Numbered from the stretch's first letter, positions 1-8,115 are shown. The stretch is DNA of 64,000 bases from Mycobacterium colombiense CECT 3035 (GCF_002105755.1 NZ_CP020821.1:5270001-5334000), one strand, 5' to 3'. The notes: a model not told the origin generated them from the sequence alone. Made by a program: numbers and translations.

Positions 1-887
1 CCATCGGCGGCCTGCCCCCGCGGCAGGGACACACGCCGCTGGGACACGAGCCCGCCGGCGAGGTCGCCGAGGTCGGCGCGCAGGTGAGTGGCGTCGCCGT
101 CGGCGACCACGTCGTCATCAACCCGATGGCCGCCCCCAGCGGCATCATCGGCAACGGCGGCCCCAGCGGCGCGCTCGCCGACTACCTGCTCATCGAAAAC
201 GCCGTCCGCGGAACGAGTCTCGAGGTCATCCCCGACCACATCCCCTGGGAGGTGGCCGCGCTCAACGAGCCGATGGCCGTCGCGCGCCACGGGGCCAATC
301 GCTGCCGGCCCAAACCGACCGACAAGGTGCTTGTGTTCGGGGCCGGACCGATCGGGCTGGGCGCCGTGCTGGCCTTCAAATCCCTCGGCGTCAGCCACGT
401 CGCCGTCGCGGACCTGATTCCCGGGCGCCTGGACAAGGCACTGCAGATCGGCGCCGACGCCGTCATCAACTCCGCCGACGAGGACGTCGTCGCGCGCCTG
501 ATCGAACTGCATGGGCAAGGCGAAGCCGGAATTCCCGGGTTACCCGGACGCGCCGGCACCGACATCTACCTCGACGCCGCCGGCGTGCCCGCGGTCGTCA
601 ACACCGCGCTGGCCGCGGCCAAAAAGGGCGCCACCCTGGGAATCGTTGGCGTGCACAAGGAACCGGTACCCGTCGAGTTCGTCAATGTGATGAGCAACGA
701 GATCACCATCCTGGGGTCGATGGGGTATCCCGACGAGATCTTCGAGGTGACCCGGGATCTCGTCGCGAACTGGGAGAAGTACGCGCTGATCGTCAGCCAC
801 ACCATCCCGTTCGAGAACGTCGGCGAGGCGCTCGAACTGGCGCACACACCGGGGGCCGCCGACAAGGTCGTCGTCACGTTCGGCTGA
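1..887 (+). CDS. Zinc-type alcohol dehydrogenase (MDR family), 5' truncated by window edge
   Basis: The reading frame is open from base 3 and has no start in the window, so this is the C-terminal two thirds of a medium-chain dehydrogenase. It begins in the conserved GHEPAGEV segment near the catalytic zinc. A Rossmann motif VFGAGPIGLG follows, then a Val/Ile-rich NAD(P)-binding core, ending in VVVTFG. Members oxidise alcohols or polyols with NAD(P)+; the substrate cannot be read here. Its last 14 bases overlap the convergent YbaK gene. I do not recognise it as part of the Rv3224 neighbourhood, so it may belong to an accessory stretch to the left. Confidence 0.85.
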   Translation, partial: IGGLPPRQGHTPLGHEPAGEVAEVGAQVSGVAVGDHVVINPMAAPSGIIGNGGPSGALADYLLIENAVRGTSLEVIPDHIPWEVAALNEPMAVARHGANRCRPKPTDKVLVFGAGPIGLGAVLAFKSLGVSHVAVADLIPGRLDKALQIGADAVINSADEDVVARLIELHGQGEAGIPGLPGRAGTDIYLDAAGVPAVVNTALAAAKKGATLGIVGVHKEPVPVEFVNVMSNEITILGSMGYPDEIFEVTRDLVANWEKYALIVSHTIPFENVGEALELAHTPGAADKVVVTFG

Positions 888-1359
888 TGGCGGCGGTGAT
901 CGCGCCGGTGACGCGGATCAGATCCTGCGGCGCCACGGCGACCTCCCAGCCGCGGCGGCCGGCGCTGCAGAACACCCGCTCCCACGCCAGCGCACCGGAA
1001 TCGACGACCGTCGGAAGCTTTTTGCGCTGACCGAACGGCGACACCGCGCCGAGGACGTAACCCGTGGCCCGTTCGGCGACCGCGGCGTCGGCCATGGACG
1101 CCCTGGCGACCCCGAGCGCCGCGGCGGCCGCCTTCAGTGCGAGCCGCGCGGTGACCGGCACGATCGCCACCGCCAATCCGCCGGGCACCGCGATGATCAG
1201 CGTCTTGTAGATCTGCCCGGGTTCGATGCCGGCGGCCGCGGTGAGCGCCTCGACCGCCTCGGCGCCGAACGAATGCTCCCGCCGATCGTGCTCGAACGTC
1301 AGGACTTCATGCGGCACACCGGCTTTCACCAACGCCGCAATGCCCGGTGTGGCGGCCAC
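874..1359 (-). CDS. ybaK: YbaK/EbsC-family Cys-tRNA(Pro) deacylase
   Basis: A 161-residue protein starting at GTG. It has the YbaK/ProX editing-domain layout: an early KTLI segment (about residue 52), then GAVSPFGQRKKLPTVVD, typical of deacylases that hydrolyse Cys mischarged on tRNA-Pro. Length and motifs fit the free-standing family of 155-165 residues. The M. tuberculosis counterparts are annotated in two pieces (Rv3224A/B), but here the frame is continuous. It is convergent with and overlaps the upstream dehydrogenase by 14 bases, and lies 18 bases downstream of the SDR gene on the same strand, so the two may be cotranscribed. Confidence 0.85.
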   Translation of the reverse strand: MAATPGIAALVKAGVPHEVLTFEHDRREHSFGAEAVEALTAAAGIEPGQIYKTLIIAVPGGLAVAIVPVTARLALKAAAAALGVARASMADAAVAERATGYVLGAVSPFGQRKKLPTVVDSGALAWERVFCSAGRRGWEVAVAPQDLIRVTGAITAAISRT

Positions 1360-1377
1360 CCTGATGCCTTGGGTCGG

Positions 1378-2226
1378 TTAGGGACCCGTGTAACCCGGCG
1401 GGTTGACGCCGTCCACCCAGAAGTCGACGCCCAGCTTGGAGCCGGGGATGCAGTCGTAGGTCGAAAGGTCCGTGACACCGGAATCCACCAGCACGTCCTC
1501 GCACAGCAGCATGTTGCCGGTGAACTCCTTGGACGGCTTGTTGAGGATGACGTAGGCGGCGTCGGAGTAGATCTCCGGCTTGCGGGCGCGCCCCATCGCC
1601 TCGTCGCCGCCGAGCAGGTTCTGCACCGCGGCGGTGGCCACCAGGGTGCGCGGCCACAGCGTGTTGGACGCGATGCCGTCGGCGCGCATCTCCTGGGCAA
1701 TGCCCAACGCGCACAACGTCATACCGAACTTGGCCATCATGTACGCCGTCGGCTTCAGCCACTCCTGGCCGAGCAGCACCGGCGGAGACAGCGTCAGGAT
1801 GTGCGGGTTCTCCCGGCCCTTCATGTGGGGCAGGCACGCCCGCGAAACCGCGTACGTGCCGCGCACCTGGATGCCGTTCATCAGATCGAACCGCTTCATC
1901 GGCACCTCGGTGATGGAGCCCAGGTTGATCGCCGACGCGTTGTTGACGCAGATGTCGATGCCGCCGAACTGCTCGACGGTCTTGGCCACGGCCGCCTCCA
2001 CCGAATCCGGGTCGCGGACGTCCCCGACGATCGGCAGCGCCTGTCCGCCGGCTTCCTCGAGCTCTTTGGCCGCCGTGAACACCGTGCCCGGCAGCTTGGG
2101 GTGCGGTTCGGCGGTCTTGGCGATCAGCGCGATGTTGGCGCCGTCCTGCGCGGCGCGCTTGGCGATCGCCAGGCCGATACCGCGGCTGGCGCCGGAGATG
2201 AACATGGTCTTGCCGTTCAGAGACAT
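1378..2226 (-). CDS. SDR-family oxidoreductase, HSDL2-like (Rv3224 homolog)
   Basis: A 282-residue short-chain dehydrogenase. The N-terminal dinucleotide motif is FISGASRGIGLAIA (about residues 9-22), NNASAI is the structural motif, and the expected Tyr-Lys pair lies in the AYMMAKFGM segment (about 161-169). The long insert before the Asp of GDVRDPD is typical of the hydroxysteroid-dehydrogenase-like 2 group. Substrate unknown. The ATG follows a TAGTGT -10 box by 6 nt, so the mRNA is probably leaderless. It is divergent from sigH with a 192-base gap that holds the SigH-type promoter. Confidence 0.85.
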   Translation of the reverse strand: MSLNGKTMFISGASRGIGLAIAKRAAQDGANIALIAKTAEPHPKLPGTVFTAAKELEEAGGQALPIVGDVRDPDSVEAAVAKTVEQFGGIDICVNNASAINLGSITEVPMKRFDLMNGIQVRGTYAVSRACLPHMKGRENPHILTLSPPVLLGQEWLKPTAYMMAKFGMTLCALGIAQEMRADGIASNTLWPRTLVATAAVQNLLGGDEAMGRARKPEIYSDAAYVILNKPSKEFTGNMLLCEDVLVDSGVTDLSTYDCIPGSKLGVDFWVDGVNPPGYTGP

Positions 2227-2232
2227 GGCGTC

Positions 2233-2238
2233 ACACTA
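2233..2238 (-). promoter_or_regulatory. -10 box of a leaderless promoter for the SDR gene
   Basis: On the minus strand TAGTGT is followed by 6 nt and then the ATG at 2226. This is the mycobacterial TANNNT spacing that places the transcription start at the A of the start codon. No Shine-Dalgarno sequence is present, which agrees. Confidence 0.5.
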
Positions 2239-2312
2239 ACGCCAGGCGCGGATCGGGCGGATCGGGGTCCGGCCGCCGCCGCCGGCGCCGGCATCGGGCC
2301 CGATCGCGCTGC

Positions 2313-2340
2313 GGAAATAGCGCGGTCACCCGCGGCGTTG
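2313..2340 (+). promoter_or_regulatory. Putative SigH-dependent autoregulatory promoter of sigH
   Basis: GGAAA at 2313-2317, 19 nt, then GTT at 2337-2339 (CGTTG in context). This fits the SigH/SigR consensus GGAAY-N18/19-GTT. SigH autoregulation is established in M. tuberculosis. Transcription would start near 2347, upstream of the GTG codons at 2419/2422, so the message could encode the longer SigH form. Confidence 0.6.
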
Positions 2341-2418
2341 ATCCAATCGGTCTCACATGCGGTGAAGCGGACCCGGACGGAAGGTGTCGGGGTCAGCCTT
2401 TAGATTGGGAGGAGCAGC

Positions 2419-3201
2419 GTGGTGTCAACGGCGACGAGCCTGTTAGGCGAGGAGCGGTTGGCTGGCTTCCTTGCGACTCCGGTGGCGCTTTCGGTGCTCT
2501 CCGGTAACACCGCCGCAGAAGGGACCGGGTTGATCGACATGGCCGACTTCGAAGATGGCCGCGATGGCGCGACAGGGCCCGGCATTCCCGAGCCCGCACC
2601 GCGCGAAGAGACGGACGCGGAATTAACGGCGCGATTCGAACGCGACGCGATTCCCCTGCTGGACCAGCTTTACGGCGGCGCGCTGCGCATGACGCGCAAT
2701 CCCGCCGACGCCGAGGACCTGCTGCAAGAAACCATGGTGAAGGCCTACGCGGGATTCCGCTCGTTTCGGGCCGGCACCAACCTGAAGGCGTGGCTGTACC
2801 GGATCCTGACCAACACCTACATCAACAGCTACCGCAAGAAGCAGCGCCAGCCCGCGGAGTATCCGACCGAGGAGATCACCGACTGGCAGCTGGCCGCCAA
2901 CGCCGAGCACTCGTCCACCGGGCTGCGATCGGCCGAGGTGGAGGCGTTGGAGGCGCTGCCGGACTCGGAGATCAAAGAGGCGCTGGCGGAGCTGCCGGAG
3001 GAATTCCGGATGGCCGTCTACTACGCCGACGTCGAGGGCTTTCCGTATAAGGAAATCGCCGAGATCATGGATACGCCGATCGGAACGGTAATGTCACGGC
3101 TGCACCGCGGCCGACGGCAGCTGCGCGGCCTGTTGGCCGACGTTGCCAAGGAGCGCGGCTTCAACCGCGGTCAGCAGACGCACGAGGAGGTGTCGTCATG
3201 A
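2419..3201 (+). CDS. sigH: ECF RNA polymerase sigma factor SigH, with N-terminal extension
   Basis: Sigma factor for the thiol-oxidative and heat stress regulon. The core from [14 protein letters not shown] is near-identical to M. tuberculosis SigH: region 2 contains [14 protein letters not shown] and [16 protein letters not shown], region 4 contains [15 protein letters not shown] and [14 protein letters not shown]. Two starts are possible. GTG at 2419 or 2422 follows a strong GGGAGGAG and gives about 260 residues. ATG at 2539, with a TTG at 2530 after GAAGGGA, gives the usual 220. The extra 40 residues resemble the situation in Streptomyces SigR, where a longer unstable isoform exists. Translation is coupled to rshA by an ATGA overlap. 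Confidence 0.93.
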   Translation: MVSTATSLLGEERLAGFLATPVALSVLSGNTAAEGTGLIDMADFEDGRDGATGPGIPEPAPREETDAELTARFERDAIPLLDQLYGGALRMTRNPADAEDLLQETMVKAYAGFRSFRAGTNLKAWLYRILTNTYINSYRKKQRQPAEYPTEEITDWQLAANAEHSSTGLRSAEVEALEALPDSEIKEALAELPEEFRMAVYYADVEGFPYKEIAEIMDTPIGTVMSRLHRGRRQLRGLLADVAKERGFNRGQQTHEEVSS

Positions 3202-3512
3202 GCGAGCTCTCCGGCCCGGGCGCTGCCTCGCCCGATGCCTGCCCCAACGACGAGTCCCACGGCAGCGTCGGCTGTGCGGAGGTCATCCGCCAGGTCTGGC
3301 TGCTGCTCGACGGTGAATGCGGCCCGGACACCCGCGAGCAGCTGCGCCAGCACCTCGAGGCCTGCCCCGGCTGCTTCAAGCACTACGGGCTCGAAGAGCG
3401 GATCAAGGCGCTGATCGCCACCAAATGCAGGGGCGAGAAGGCCCCCGAGGGGTTGCGCGAGCGGCTACGGCTCGAGATCCGGCGCACCACGATCATCCGG
3501 GGTGCGCAGTAG
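3198..3512 (+). CDS. rshA: Anti-sigma factor RshA (zinc-binding, ZAS family)
   Basis: A 104-residue redox-sensitive anti-sigma factor that binds and silences SigH in the cytoplasm and releases it on disulfide stress. The ZAS motif HxxxCxxC is His52, Cys56, Cys59, with further cysteines at 26 and 41 as candidate fourth ligands. Its ATG overlaps the sigH stop (ATGA), so the sigma and anti-sigma factors are made stoichiometrically. It is convergent with the tiny bL37 gene, leaving only 6 bases between stops. Confidence 0.92.
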   Translation: MSELSGPGAASPDACPNDESHGSVGCAEVIRQVWLLLDGECGPDTREQLRQHLEACPGCFKHYGLEERIKALIATKCRGEKAPEGLRERLRLEIRRTTIIRGAQ

Positions 3513-3518
3513 CGCCCG

Positions 3519-3593
3519 TCAGGCGTTGGGGCGCTTGCCGTGGTTGGCCTTGCTGTGCTTGCGGTCGCGCTTCTTCCGGCCTCGTTTGGCCAT
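3519..3593 (-). CDS. Small ribosomal protein bL37 (24 residues)
   Basis: A 24-residue, strongly basic peptide beginning MAKRGRKKRDRKHSK and ending KRPNA. It matches, as I recall it, the actinobacterial 50S protein bL37 seen in mycobacterial ribosome structures. A strong GGAGGT lies 7 nt before the ATG. An open frame upstream of this ATG reaches 3713 but has no ribosome site and the extension looks random. The gene is divergent from the biotinylated-protein gene and convergent with rshA. It is too short for most gene finders. Confidence 0.85.
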   Translation of the reverse strand: MAKRGRKKRDRKHSKANHGKRPNA

Positions 3594-3817
3594 GATGTAA
3601 ACCTCCGTGATTGCTTGTCGAACGAGGCGCCCGGCGCCCGTCGGCTTGACCGCCATTCTCTCACGAGACGTCCTATGCAGTGTCTTCGCCCTGGTGTGCA
3701 CGGCTCGGGGCACGTGCGCCGCCGCCCCGAGTGGCGCTGTGGTTCGATGTATGAGCCTGATAGAACCGTGATGACCAGCAGCCAGCCTGCGCGAAGGCCG
3801 AGACGAGTGGGGTGAAG

Positions 3818-4033
3818 ATGGCGGAGGATGTGCGTGCCGAGATCGTGGCCAGCGTGCTCGAAGTCGTTGTGAACGAGGGTGACCAGATCGGCAAAGGCGA
3901 CATCGTGGTGCTGCTGGAGTCGATGAAGATGGAGATCCCCGTCCTCGCCGAAGTCGGCGGCACCGTCAGCAAGGTCAGCGTGTCGGTGGGCGACGTCATC
4001 CAGGCGGGCGACCTCATCGCGGTGATCAGCTAG
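3818..4033 (+). CDS. Biotin/lipoyl-attachment domain protein (Rv3221c/TB7.3-like)
   Basis: A 71-residue single-domain carrier. The biotinylation motif ESMKMEIPV places the modified lysine at residue 37. The flanking half-domains, VVNEGDQIGKGD and VSVGDVIQAGD, form the two-fold pseudo-repeat typical of biotinyl domains. It is a stand-alone carrier whose carboxylase partner is not in this window. ATG at 3818 is chosen over GTG at 3812 to match the 71-residue family length. pdtaS follows 50 bases downstream, so cotranscription is possible. Confidence 0.85.
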   Translation: MAEDVRAEIVASVLEVVVNEGDQIGKGDIVVLLESMKMEIPVLAEVGGTVSKVSVSVGDVIQAGDLIAVIS

Positions 4034-4083
4034 CCGTCGGGCCGTCTCGACCAGCCGCCGGGGAACGACCCGGGGAGTAAGCG

Positions 4084-5583
4084 ATGTCAACTCTCGGTGA
4101 TCTGCTCGCCGAACACACCATGCTGCCGGGCAACGCGGTGGACCACCTGCACGCGGTGGTCGGGGAGTGGCAGCTGCTGGCGGACCTGTCGTTCGCCGAC
4201 TACCTGATGTGGGTGCGCCGCGACGACGGCGTGCTGGTCTGCGTGGCGCAGTGCCGGCCCAACACCGCGCCGACGGCGCTGCAGACCGACGCGGTGGGCA
4301 CCGCCGTCGGATCCGACCGGTTGCAGCTCGTGGCCGAGACGTTCGAGTCGGGCACCGCCAAGCGGAACGATGTTGCGGGACCTGAAGATTCGTGGTTGCC
4401 CGGCACCCACGTCGAGGCGTCCCCGGTGCGCTACGGCGGCACGGTGGTGGCCGTGCTCACCCATCATCAGACCGCGTTGGCCGCCGACCGTGCGTCCGGT
4501 CAGCTGGAGATCGCCTACCGGGAGTGCGCCACCGATCTGGTCCAGATGCTCGCCGAGGGCACCTTTCCCGACGTGGGCGACGTGGTCATGTCGCGCTCGA
4601 CCCCCCGGGCCGGCGACGGCTTCATCCGCCTCGACGTGCACGGCGTCGTCGCCTACGCCAGTCCGAACGCGCTGTCGGCCTACCACCGGATGGGCCTGAC
4701 CACCGAGCTGGAGGGGCACAACCTCATCGACGTCACCCGCCCGCTGATCTCCGACCCGTTCGAGGCACAGGAAGTGGCCGAGCACGTGCGGGACCTGGTG
4801 GCAGGCGGGCGCAGCATGCGCATGGAGGTCGACGCCGGGGGAGCCACGGTTTTGCTGCGCACGCTGCCGCTGATGGTCGACGGCGTCAGCGCCGGCGCGG
4901 CGGTGCTGATCCGCGACGTCACCGAGGTCAAGCGCCGCGACCGGGCCCTGATCTCCAAGGACGCCACCATCAGGGAGATCCACCACCGGGTGAAGAACAA
5001 CCTGCAGACCGTGGCCGCGCTGTTGCGCCTGCAGGCCCGCCGGACCGCCAACGCGGAGGGGCGGGAGGCCCTGATCGAGTCCGTGCGCCGGGTGTCGTCG
5101 ATCGCGCTGGTGCACGACGCGCTGTCGATGTCGGTGGACGAGCAGGTCAACCTCGACGAGGTGATCGACCGGATCCTGCCGATCATGAACGACGTGGCGT
5201 CGGTGGACCGCCCGATCCGCATCAACCGGGTCGGTGACCTGGGTGTGCTGGACTCCGACCGGGCCACCGCGCTGATCATGGTGATTACCGAACTGGTGCA
5301 GAACGCGATCGAACACGCCTTTGATCCGGCGGCCGCGGAAGGGTCGGTGACGATCCGCGCCGAACGCTCGGCCCGCTGGCTCGACGTGGTGGTCCACGAC
5401 GACGGTCGCGGGTTGCCGGCGGGATTCAGCCTGGAGACCTCGGACAGCCTCGGTCTGCAGATCGTGCGGACCCTGGTGTCGGCCGAGCTGGACGGCACCC
5501 TGGGCATGCGTCAGGCGCCGGTCACCGGCACCGATGTGGTGCTGCGGGTGCCGATCGGCCGGCGGACCCGTTTGCTGCTGTAG
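4084..5583 (+). CDS. pdtaS: Sensor histidine kinase PdtaS
   Basis: A 499-residue soluble kinase homologous to Rv3220c. An N-terminal GAF-like domain (about 1-150) is followed by a PAS domain (about 175-285), then a HisKA_2 dimerisation domain with IHHRVKNNLQ, where His300/301 includes the phospho-acceptor. The ATPase domain shows the N-box ELVQNAIEHAF, the G1 box DDGRGLPAGF and the G2 box SLGLQIV. In M. tuberculosis its partner is the ANTAR RNA-binding regulator PdtaR, encoded elsewhere. A long hairpin follows the stop codon. Confidence 0.92.
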   Translation: MSTLGDLLAEHTMLPGNAVDHLHAVVGEWQLLADLSFADYLMWVRRDDGVLVCVAQCRPNTAPTALQTDAVGTAVGSDRLQLVAETFESGTAKRNDVAGPEDSWLPGTHVEASPVRYGGTVVAVLTHHQTALAADRASGQLEIAYRECATDLVQMLAEGTFPDVGDVVMSRSTPRAGDGFIRLDVHGVVAYASPNALSAYHRMGLTTELEGHNLIDVTRPLISDPFEAQEVAEHVRDLVAGGRSMRMEVDAGGATVLLRTLPLMVDGVSAGAAVLIRDVTEVKRRDRALISKDATIREIHHRVKNNLQTVAALLRLQARRTANAEGREALIESVRRVSSIALVHDALSMSVDEQVNLDEVIDRILPIMNDVASVDRPIRINRVGDLGVLDSDRATALIMVITELVQNAIEHAFDPAAAEGSVTIRAERSARWLDVVVHDDGRGLPAGFSLETSDSLGLQIVRTLVSAELDGTLGMRQAPVTGTDVVLRVPIGRRTRLLL

Positions 5584-5599
5584 GCGGGCGTCGCGGTCG

Positions 5600-5663
5600 A
5601 ACCCACACGCAAAGGTGCGGCCCCGACTTTCGTCGAGGCCGCACTGTTTGCGTTATGTGGGTT
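5600..5663. terminator. Long bidirectional hairpin between pdtaS and whiB1
   Basis: An inner stem GTGCGGCC (5615-5622) pairs with GGCCGCAC (5636-5643). An outer stem ACCCACACGCAAA pairs imperfectly with TTTGCGTTATGTGGGT (5648-5663). It sits exactly between two convergent genes and includes the whiB1 stop codon, so it can end both transcripts. There is no strong T-tract, as is common in mycobacteria. Confidence 0.6.
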
Positions 5664-5916
5664 ATACCCCGCTGCGGGCCTTCGTCCGGGCGTTGCGACG
5701 CTTCAGTGCGCGCCGCTCGTCTTCGCTCATGCCGCCCCAGACGCCCGAGTCCTGGCCCGTGTTCAGGGCCCAACCAAGGCACTCTGTGGTCACCGGGCAC
5801 CGATTACAGACCAGTTTCGCGTCAGCGATCTGCGCGAGAGCCGGGCCGCTGTTCCCTACCGGGAAGAACAGCTCCGGGTCTTCGTCACGACAGACCGCCT
5901 TGTGGCGCCAATCCAT
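5662..5916 (-). CDS. whiB1: Iron-sulfur transcription factor WhiB1
   Basis: An 84-residue Wbl protein. The four cluster-ligating cysteines are C9, C37, C40 and C46, followed by the GVWGG turn (58-62) and a basic C-terminus RRALKRRNARTKAR for DNA binding. In M. tuberculosis it is essential, binds SigA and reacts with nitric oxide. GAGGAG lies 9 nt before the ATG. The upstream region carries a CRP-type site and a 16-bp palindrome. Confidence 0.95.
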   Translation of the reverse strand: MDWRHKAVCRDEDPELFFPVGNSGPALAQIADAKLVCNRCPVTTECLGWALNTGQDSGVWGGMSEDERRALKRRNARTKARSGV

Positions 5917-5992
5917 ACGTCTTTACTCCTCACTGAGTGCGCAGCAAGGCGCACGGCCATTTTCTTCGGCTGTTTAACGCGTGCAGAAGAAA

Positions 5993-6008
5993 AGGAGTCC
6001 GGACTCCT
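5993..6008. repeat. 16-bp perfect palindrome in the whiB1 leader
   Basis: AGGAGTCC followed directly by GGACTCCT. It lies about 80 bases upstream of the whiB1 ATG, within the likely 5' untranslated region. It could be a protein operator or a small hairpin; its right arm on the mRNA contains AGGAG. No function is assigned. Confidence 0.5.
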
Positions 6009-6078
6009 ACGTAAAACTCTGCATGCAACCTTTTGATCGTTTCACAGGCTCAACAGATGTCAATAGCGTGAGTTCGCT

Positions 6079-6094
6079 CGTGGGCTATCTCACT
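6079..6094 (-). promoter_or_regulatory. CRP (Rv3676-type) binding site upstream of whiB1
   Basis: On the minus strand the 16-mer is AGTGAGATAGCCCACG. As I recall, the same sequence is the upstream cAMP-receptor-protein site mapped at M. tuberculosis whiB1, where it sits about 58 bases before the transcription start. By that analogy transcription would begin near 6028, giving a leader of roughly 110 nt. Confidence 0.6.
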
Positions 6095-6198
6095 TTGATG
6101 ATCTCGTAGCCGAGCCCTTACTCCGTTGTACTACACTCCACGGGCCGCCCCCCGAAAGATTTTCCCGGCACGCGTCCGCGGCGCATCATTGTTGCAGG

Positions 6199-7164
6199 TC
6201 AACGCCATTTCTGCTGAGGGGGAGCGACCACCGCGAGCGCATCCGGGACCGCCCGGAACGTCATGGTTTCGCGCACGCCGAGGTAATCGCCGTCGAACTG
6301 GCACGCGACGGGGCCCCCGGTCGAGGTAACTCGCAGGCATGGCAGGTCGTCCTCGGTGACGAGGTGCTTGAAGTTGAACGTGGGCCGCTTGGCGAACATC
6401 TGCCGGACGATTCGCAGCGTGGGGATCGGCTTCATGGTGGTGGGCGCGAACACCCCGAGGCCCGCCTCGAAGCTGCAGCCGGGGTTGGTCCACACCGGGC
6501 GTTCGTTGGCGAAGGTCCACGGGCTGGAGTTCGACACGAACGCGAAGCTGACGCCGGTGATCGGTTCGCGGCCGGGGAGTTCGAGCGTCAGCATCGGCTC
6601 GCGGCGGGTGTAGGCCCAGACAGCGGGCACCGCCGCGCGGATGTAGCGCCACGCCGAAACCTTGCCGCCCTTGCCGCGTTCGGCCTCGACGGCCGCCACC
6701 ACCTCGGCGTCGACGCCCATGCCGGTGTTGAACACGGCCCAGCGCTCGCCGCAGTCGATCAGCCCGATCCGCCGCCAGGTGCGGCGCCGCTGGTAGTCGT
6801 CGAGCAGCTGGATCAGCTGGTTGGTGGCCGCGACTGGGTCCGCGGAGATGCCCAGGGACCGCGCCAGCACGTTCGCCGAACCGCCGGGCACCACGGCCAC
6901 CGCCGGCACCGGGCCGTTCGGCAGCGGCCCCGGCCGGCCGAGCAGGCCGTTGACCACACCGCTCACCGTGCCGTCGCCGCCGTGCACCACCACCAGGTCG
7001 ACACCGTCGGCGACGGCCTTCTCCGCGAGCTCGGTGCCATGACCGCGGTGGTTGGTGTGTTCGACGGCGAGCTGCAGGCGGCTTTTGAGCGCGTGGGCCA
7101 GCAGGTCGCGACCGGCAGGCGTGGTGGAAGTTGCTGTGGGGTTGACGATCAGCACGGCCCGCAT
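6199..7164 (-). CDS. Diacylglycerol/lipid kinase catalytic-domain protein (Rv3218-like)
   Basis: A 321-residue member of the DAGK_cat/sphingosine-kinase superfamily. It starts MRAVLIVNPTATS, the usual first beta strand. The nucleotide motif VVHGGDGTVSGVVNGL is at about residues 59-74, and PGGSANVLARSLGI follows. It phosphorylates a lipid or lipid-like alcohol with ATP; the substrate is unknown. It is divergent from the small membrane protein gene at 7250. Confidence 0.85.
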   Translation of the reverse strand: MRAVLIVNPTATSTTPAGRDLLAHALKSRLQLAVEHTNHRGHGTELAEKAVADGVDLVVVHGGDGTVSGVVNGLLGRPGPLPNGPVPAVAVVPGGSANVLARSLGISADPVAATNQLIQLLDDYQRRRTWRRIGLIDCGERWAVFNTGMGVDAEVVAAVEAERGKGGKVSAWRYIRAAVPAVWAYTRREPMLTLELPGREPITGVSFAFVSNSSPWTFANERPVWTNPGCSFEAGLGVFAPTTMKPIPTLRIVRQMFAKRPTFNFKHLVTEDDLPCLRVTSTGGPVACQFDGDYLGVRETMTFRAVPDALAVVAPPQQKWR

Positions 7165-7237
7165 GAGGCACGAGCTTATGCGGGCCGCCTAAGGCCACGC
7201 TGTGGGGGAACCGCCGGGGACGCGCGGGCGCCGTGAC

Positions 7238-7243
7238 TACGCT
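7238..7243 (+). promoter_or_regulatory. -10 box setting a leaderless GTG start
   Basis: TACGCT is followed by 6 nt and then the GTG at 7250. This places transcription start on the codon and favours this start over an in-frame GTG at 7202. Confidence 0.45.
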
Positions 7244-7249
7244 GACGCT

Positions 7250-7681
7250 GTGACGCCGCCCGCCGCCCCCACCCCCGTTCGCCGCGCCGGCCAGATCGTG
7301 GTGCTGCAGGGGATTGCGGCGCTGATCGTGGCGGTGGTGTTGGTGGTGCGCGGCATCGCCGGAGCCAACCAGCAGGTGGTCAACGGCCTGGCGACGGCCG
7401 GCTGGTTCGTCCTGGTCGGTGCCGGGGTGATCGCCGCGGGGCGCGCGCTGATCCTCGGCAAGCGTTGGGGCCGCGGGCTGGCCGTGATCACCCAGCTGCT
7501 GTTGCTGCCGGTGGCCTGGTACCTCGCGGTCGGATCACACCAGCCGGGCTTCGGAATTCCGGTGGGCGCGCTGGCGCTGATCGTGCTCGGGTTGCTGTTC
7601 AGCCCCGCCGCGGTGCGCTGGGCCGCCGGCGATCAGGGCGATTCCGCGAGGCCGGCCAACGGCGCGCCGGACAGCCGGTAG
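7250..7681 (+). CDS. Conserved membrane protein (Rv3217c-like)
   Basis: A 143-residue protein with four hydrophobic segments (about 15-35, 45-65, 73-92 and 98-118), so a small integral membrane protein. No catalytic motif is visible and the function is unknown. The leaderless GTG gives exactly the length I recall for the M. tuberculosis counterpart. Its last 49 bases overlap the end of the convergent acetyltransferase gene. Confidence 0.8.
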   Translation: MTPPAAPTPVRRAGQIVVLQGIAALIVAVVLVVRGIAGANQQVVNGLATAGWFVLVGAGVIAAGRALILGKRWGRGLAVITQLLLLPVAWYLAVGSHQPGFGIPVGALALIVLGLLFSPAAVRWAAGDQGDSARPANGAPDSR

Positions 7682-8115
7682 GTCGTCCATTCGTTCTGCG
7701 GCTCACCGCCGATGCCGTCGTACAGGGTGATGGCGTCGGCGTTCCAATTCAGCACCGCCCAGGACAGCCGGGTGTAGCCCCGCCGCAGGCACTCGGCGGC
7801 CAGCGCGGACAGCAGCGCGCGGGCCAGCCCGCGCCGGCGGAACTGCGGACGCACGAACAGGTCTTCCAGATAGATGCCCGCCACGCCGTCCCAGGTGGAG
7901 AAGTTGACGAACCACAGTGCCATCGCGGCGATTTCGCCGTCCACCTCGGCGACGTGCCCGTACACCGTCGGCACGTCACCGAAAAGCGCCGCAGAGATTT
8001 GCGCTTCGGTCACCGTGCACTCGTCGACGGCGTGCTCGAATTCGGCCAGCGCATAGATCATTTCGGTGATCGCCGCGGCGTCGGGCGGCGCGGCGCGCCG
8101 GATGTGCCGGTTCAT
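7633..8115 (-). CDS. GNAT-family N-acetyltransferase (Rv3216-like)
   Basis: A 160-residue GNAT enzyme transferring an acetyl group from acetyl-CoA to an unknown amine. The A motif VRPQFRRRGLARALL binds CoA, and LNWNADAITLYDGIG is the B motif near the end, resembling spermidine/diamine acetyltransferases. The start at 8115 overlaps the entC stop (ATGA), making it the third gene of a gpm2-entC-GNAT operon. The frame is open further upstream but that part lies inside entC. Its 3' end overlaps the facing membrane gene by 49 bases. Confidence 0.85.
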   Translation of the reverse strand: MNRHIRRAAPPDAAAITEMIYALAEFEHAVDECTVTEAQISAALFGDVPTVYGHVAEVDGEIAAMALWFVNFSTWDGVAGIYLEDLFVRPQFRRRGLARALLSALAAECLRRGYTRLSWAVLNWNADAITLYDGIGGEPQNEWTTYRLSGAPLAGLAESP

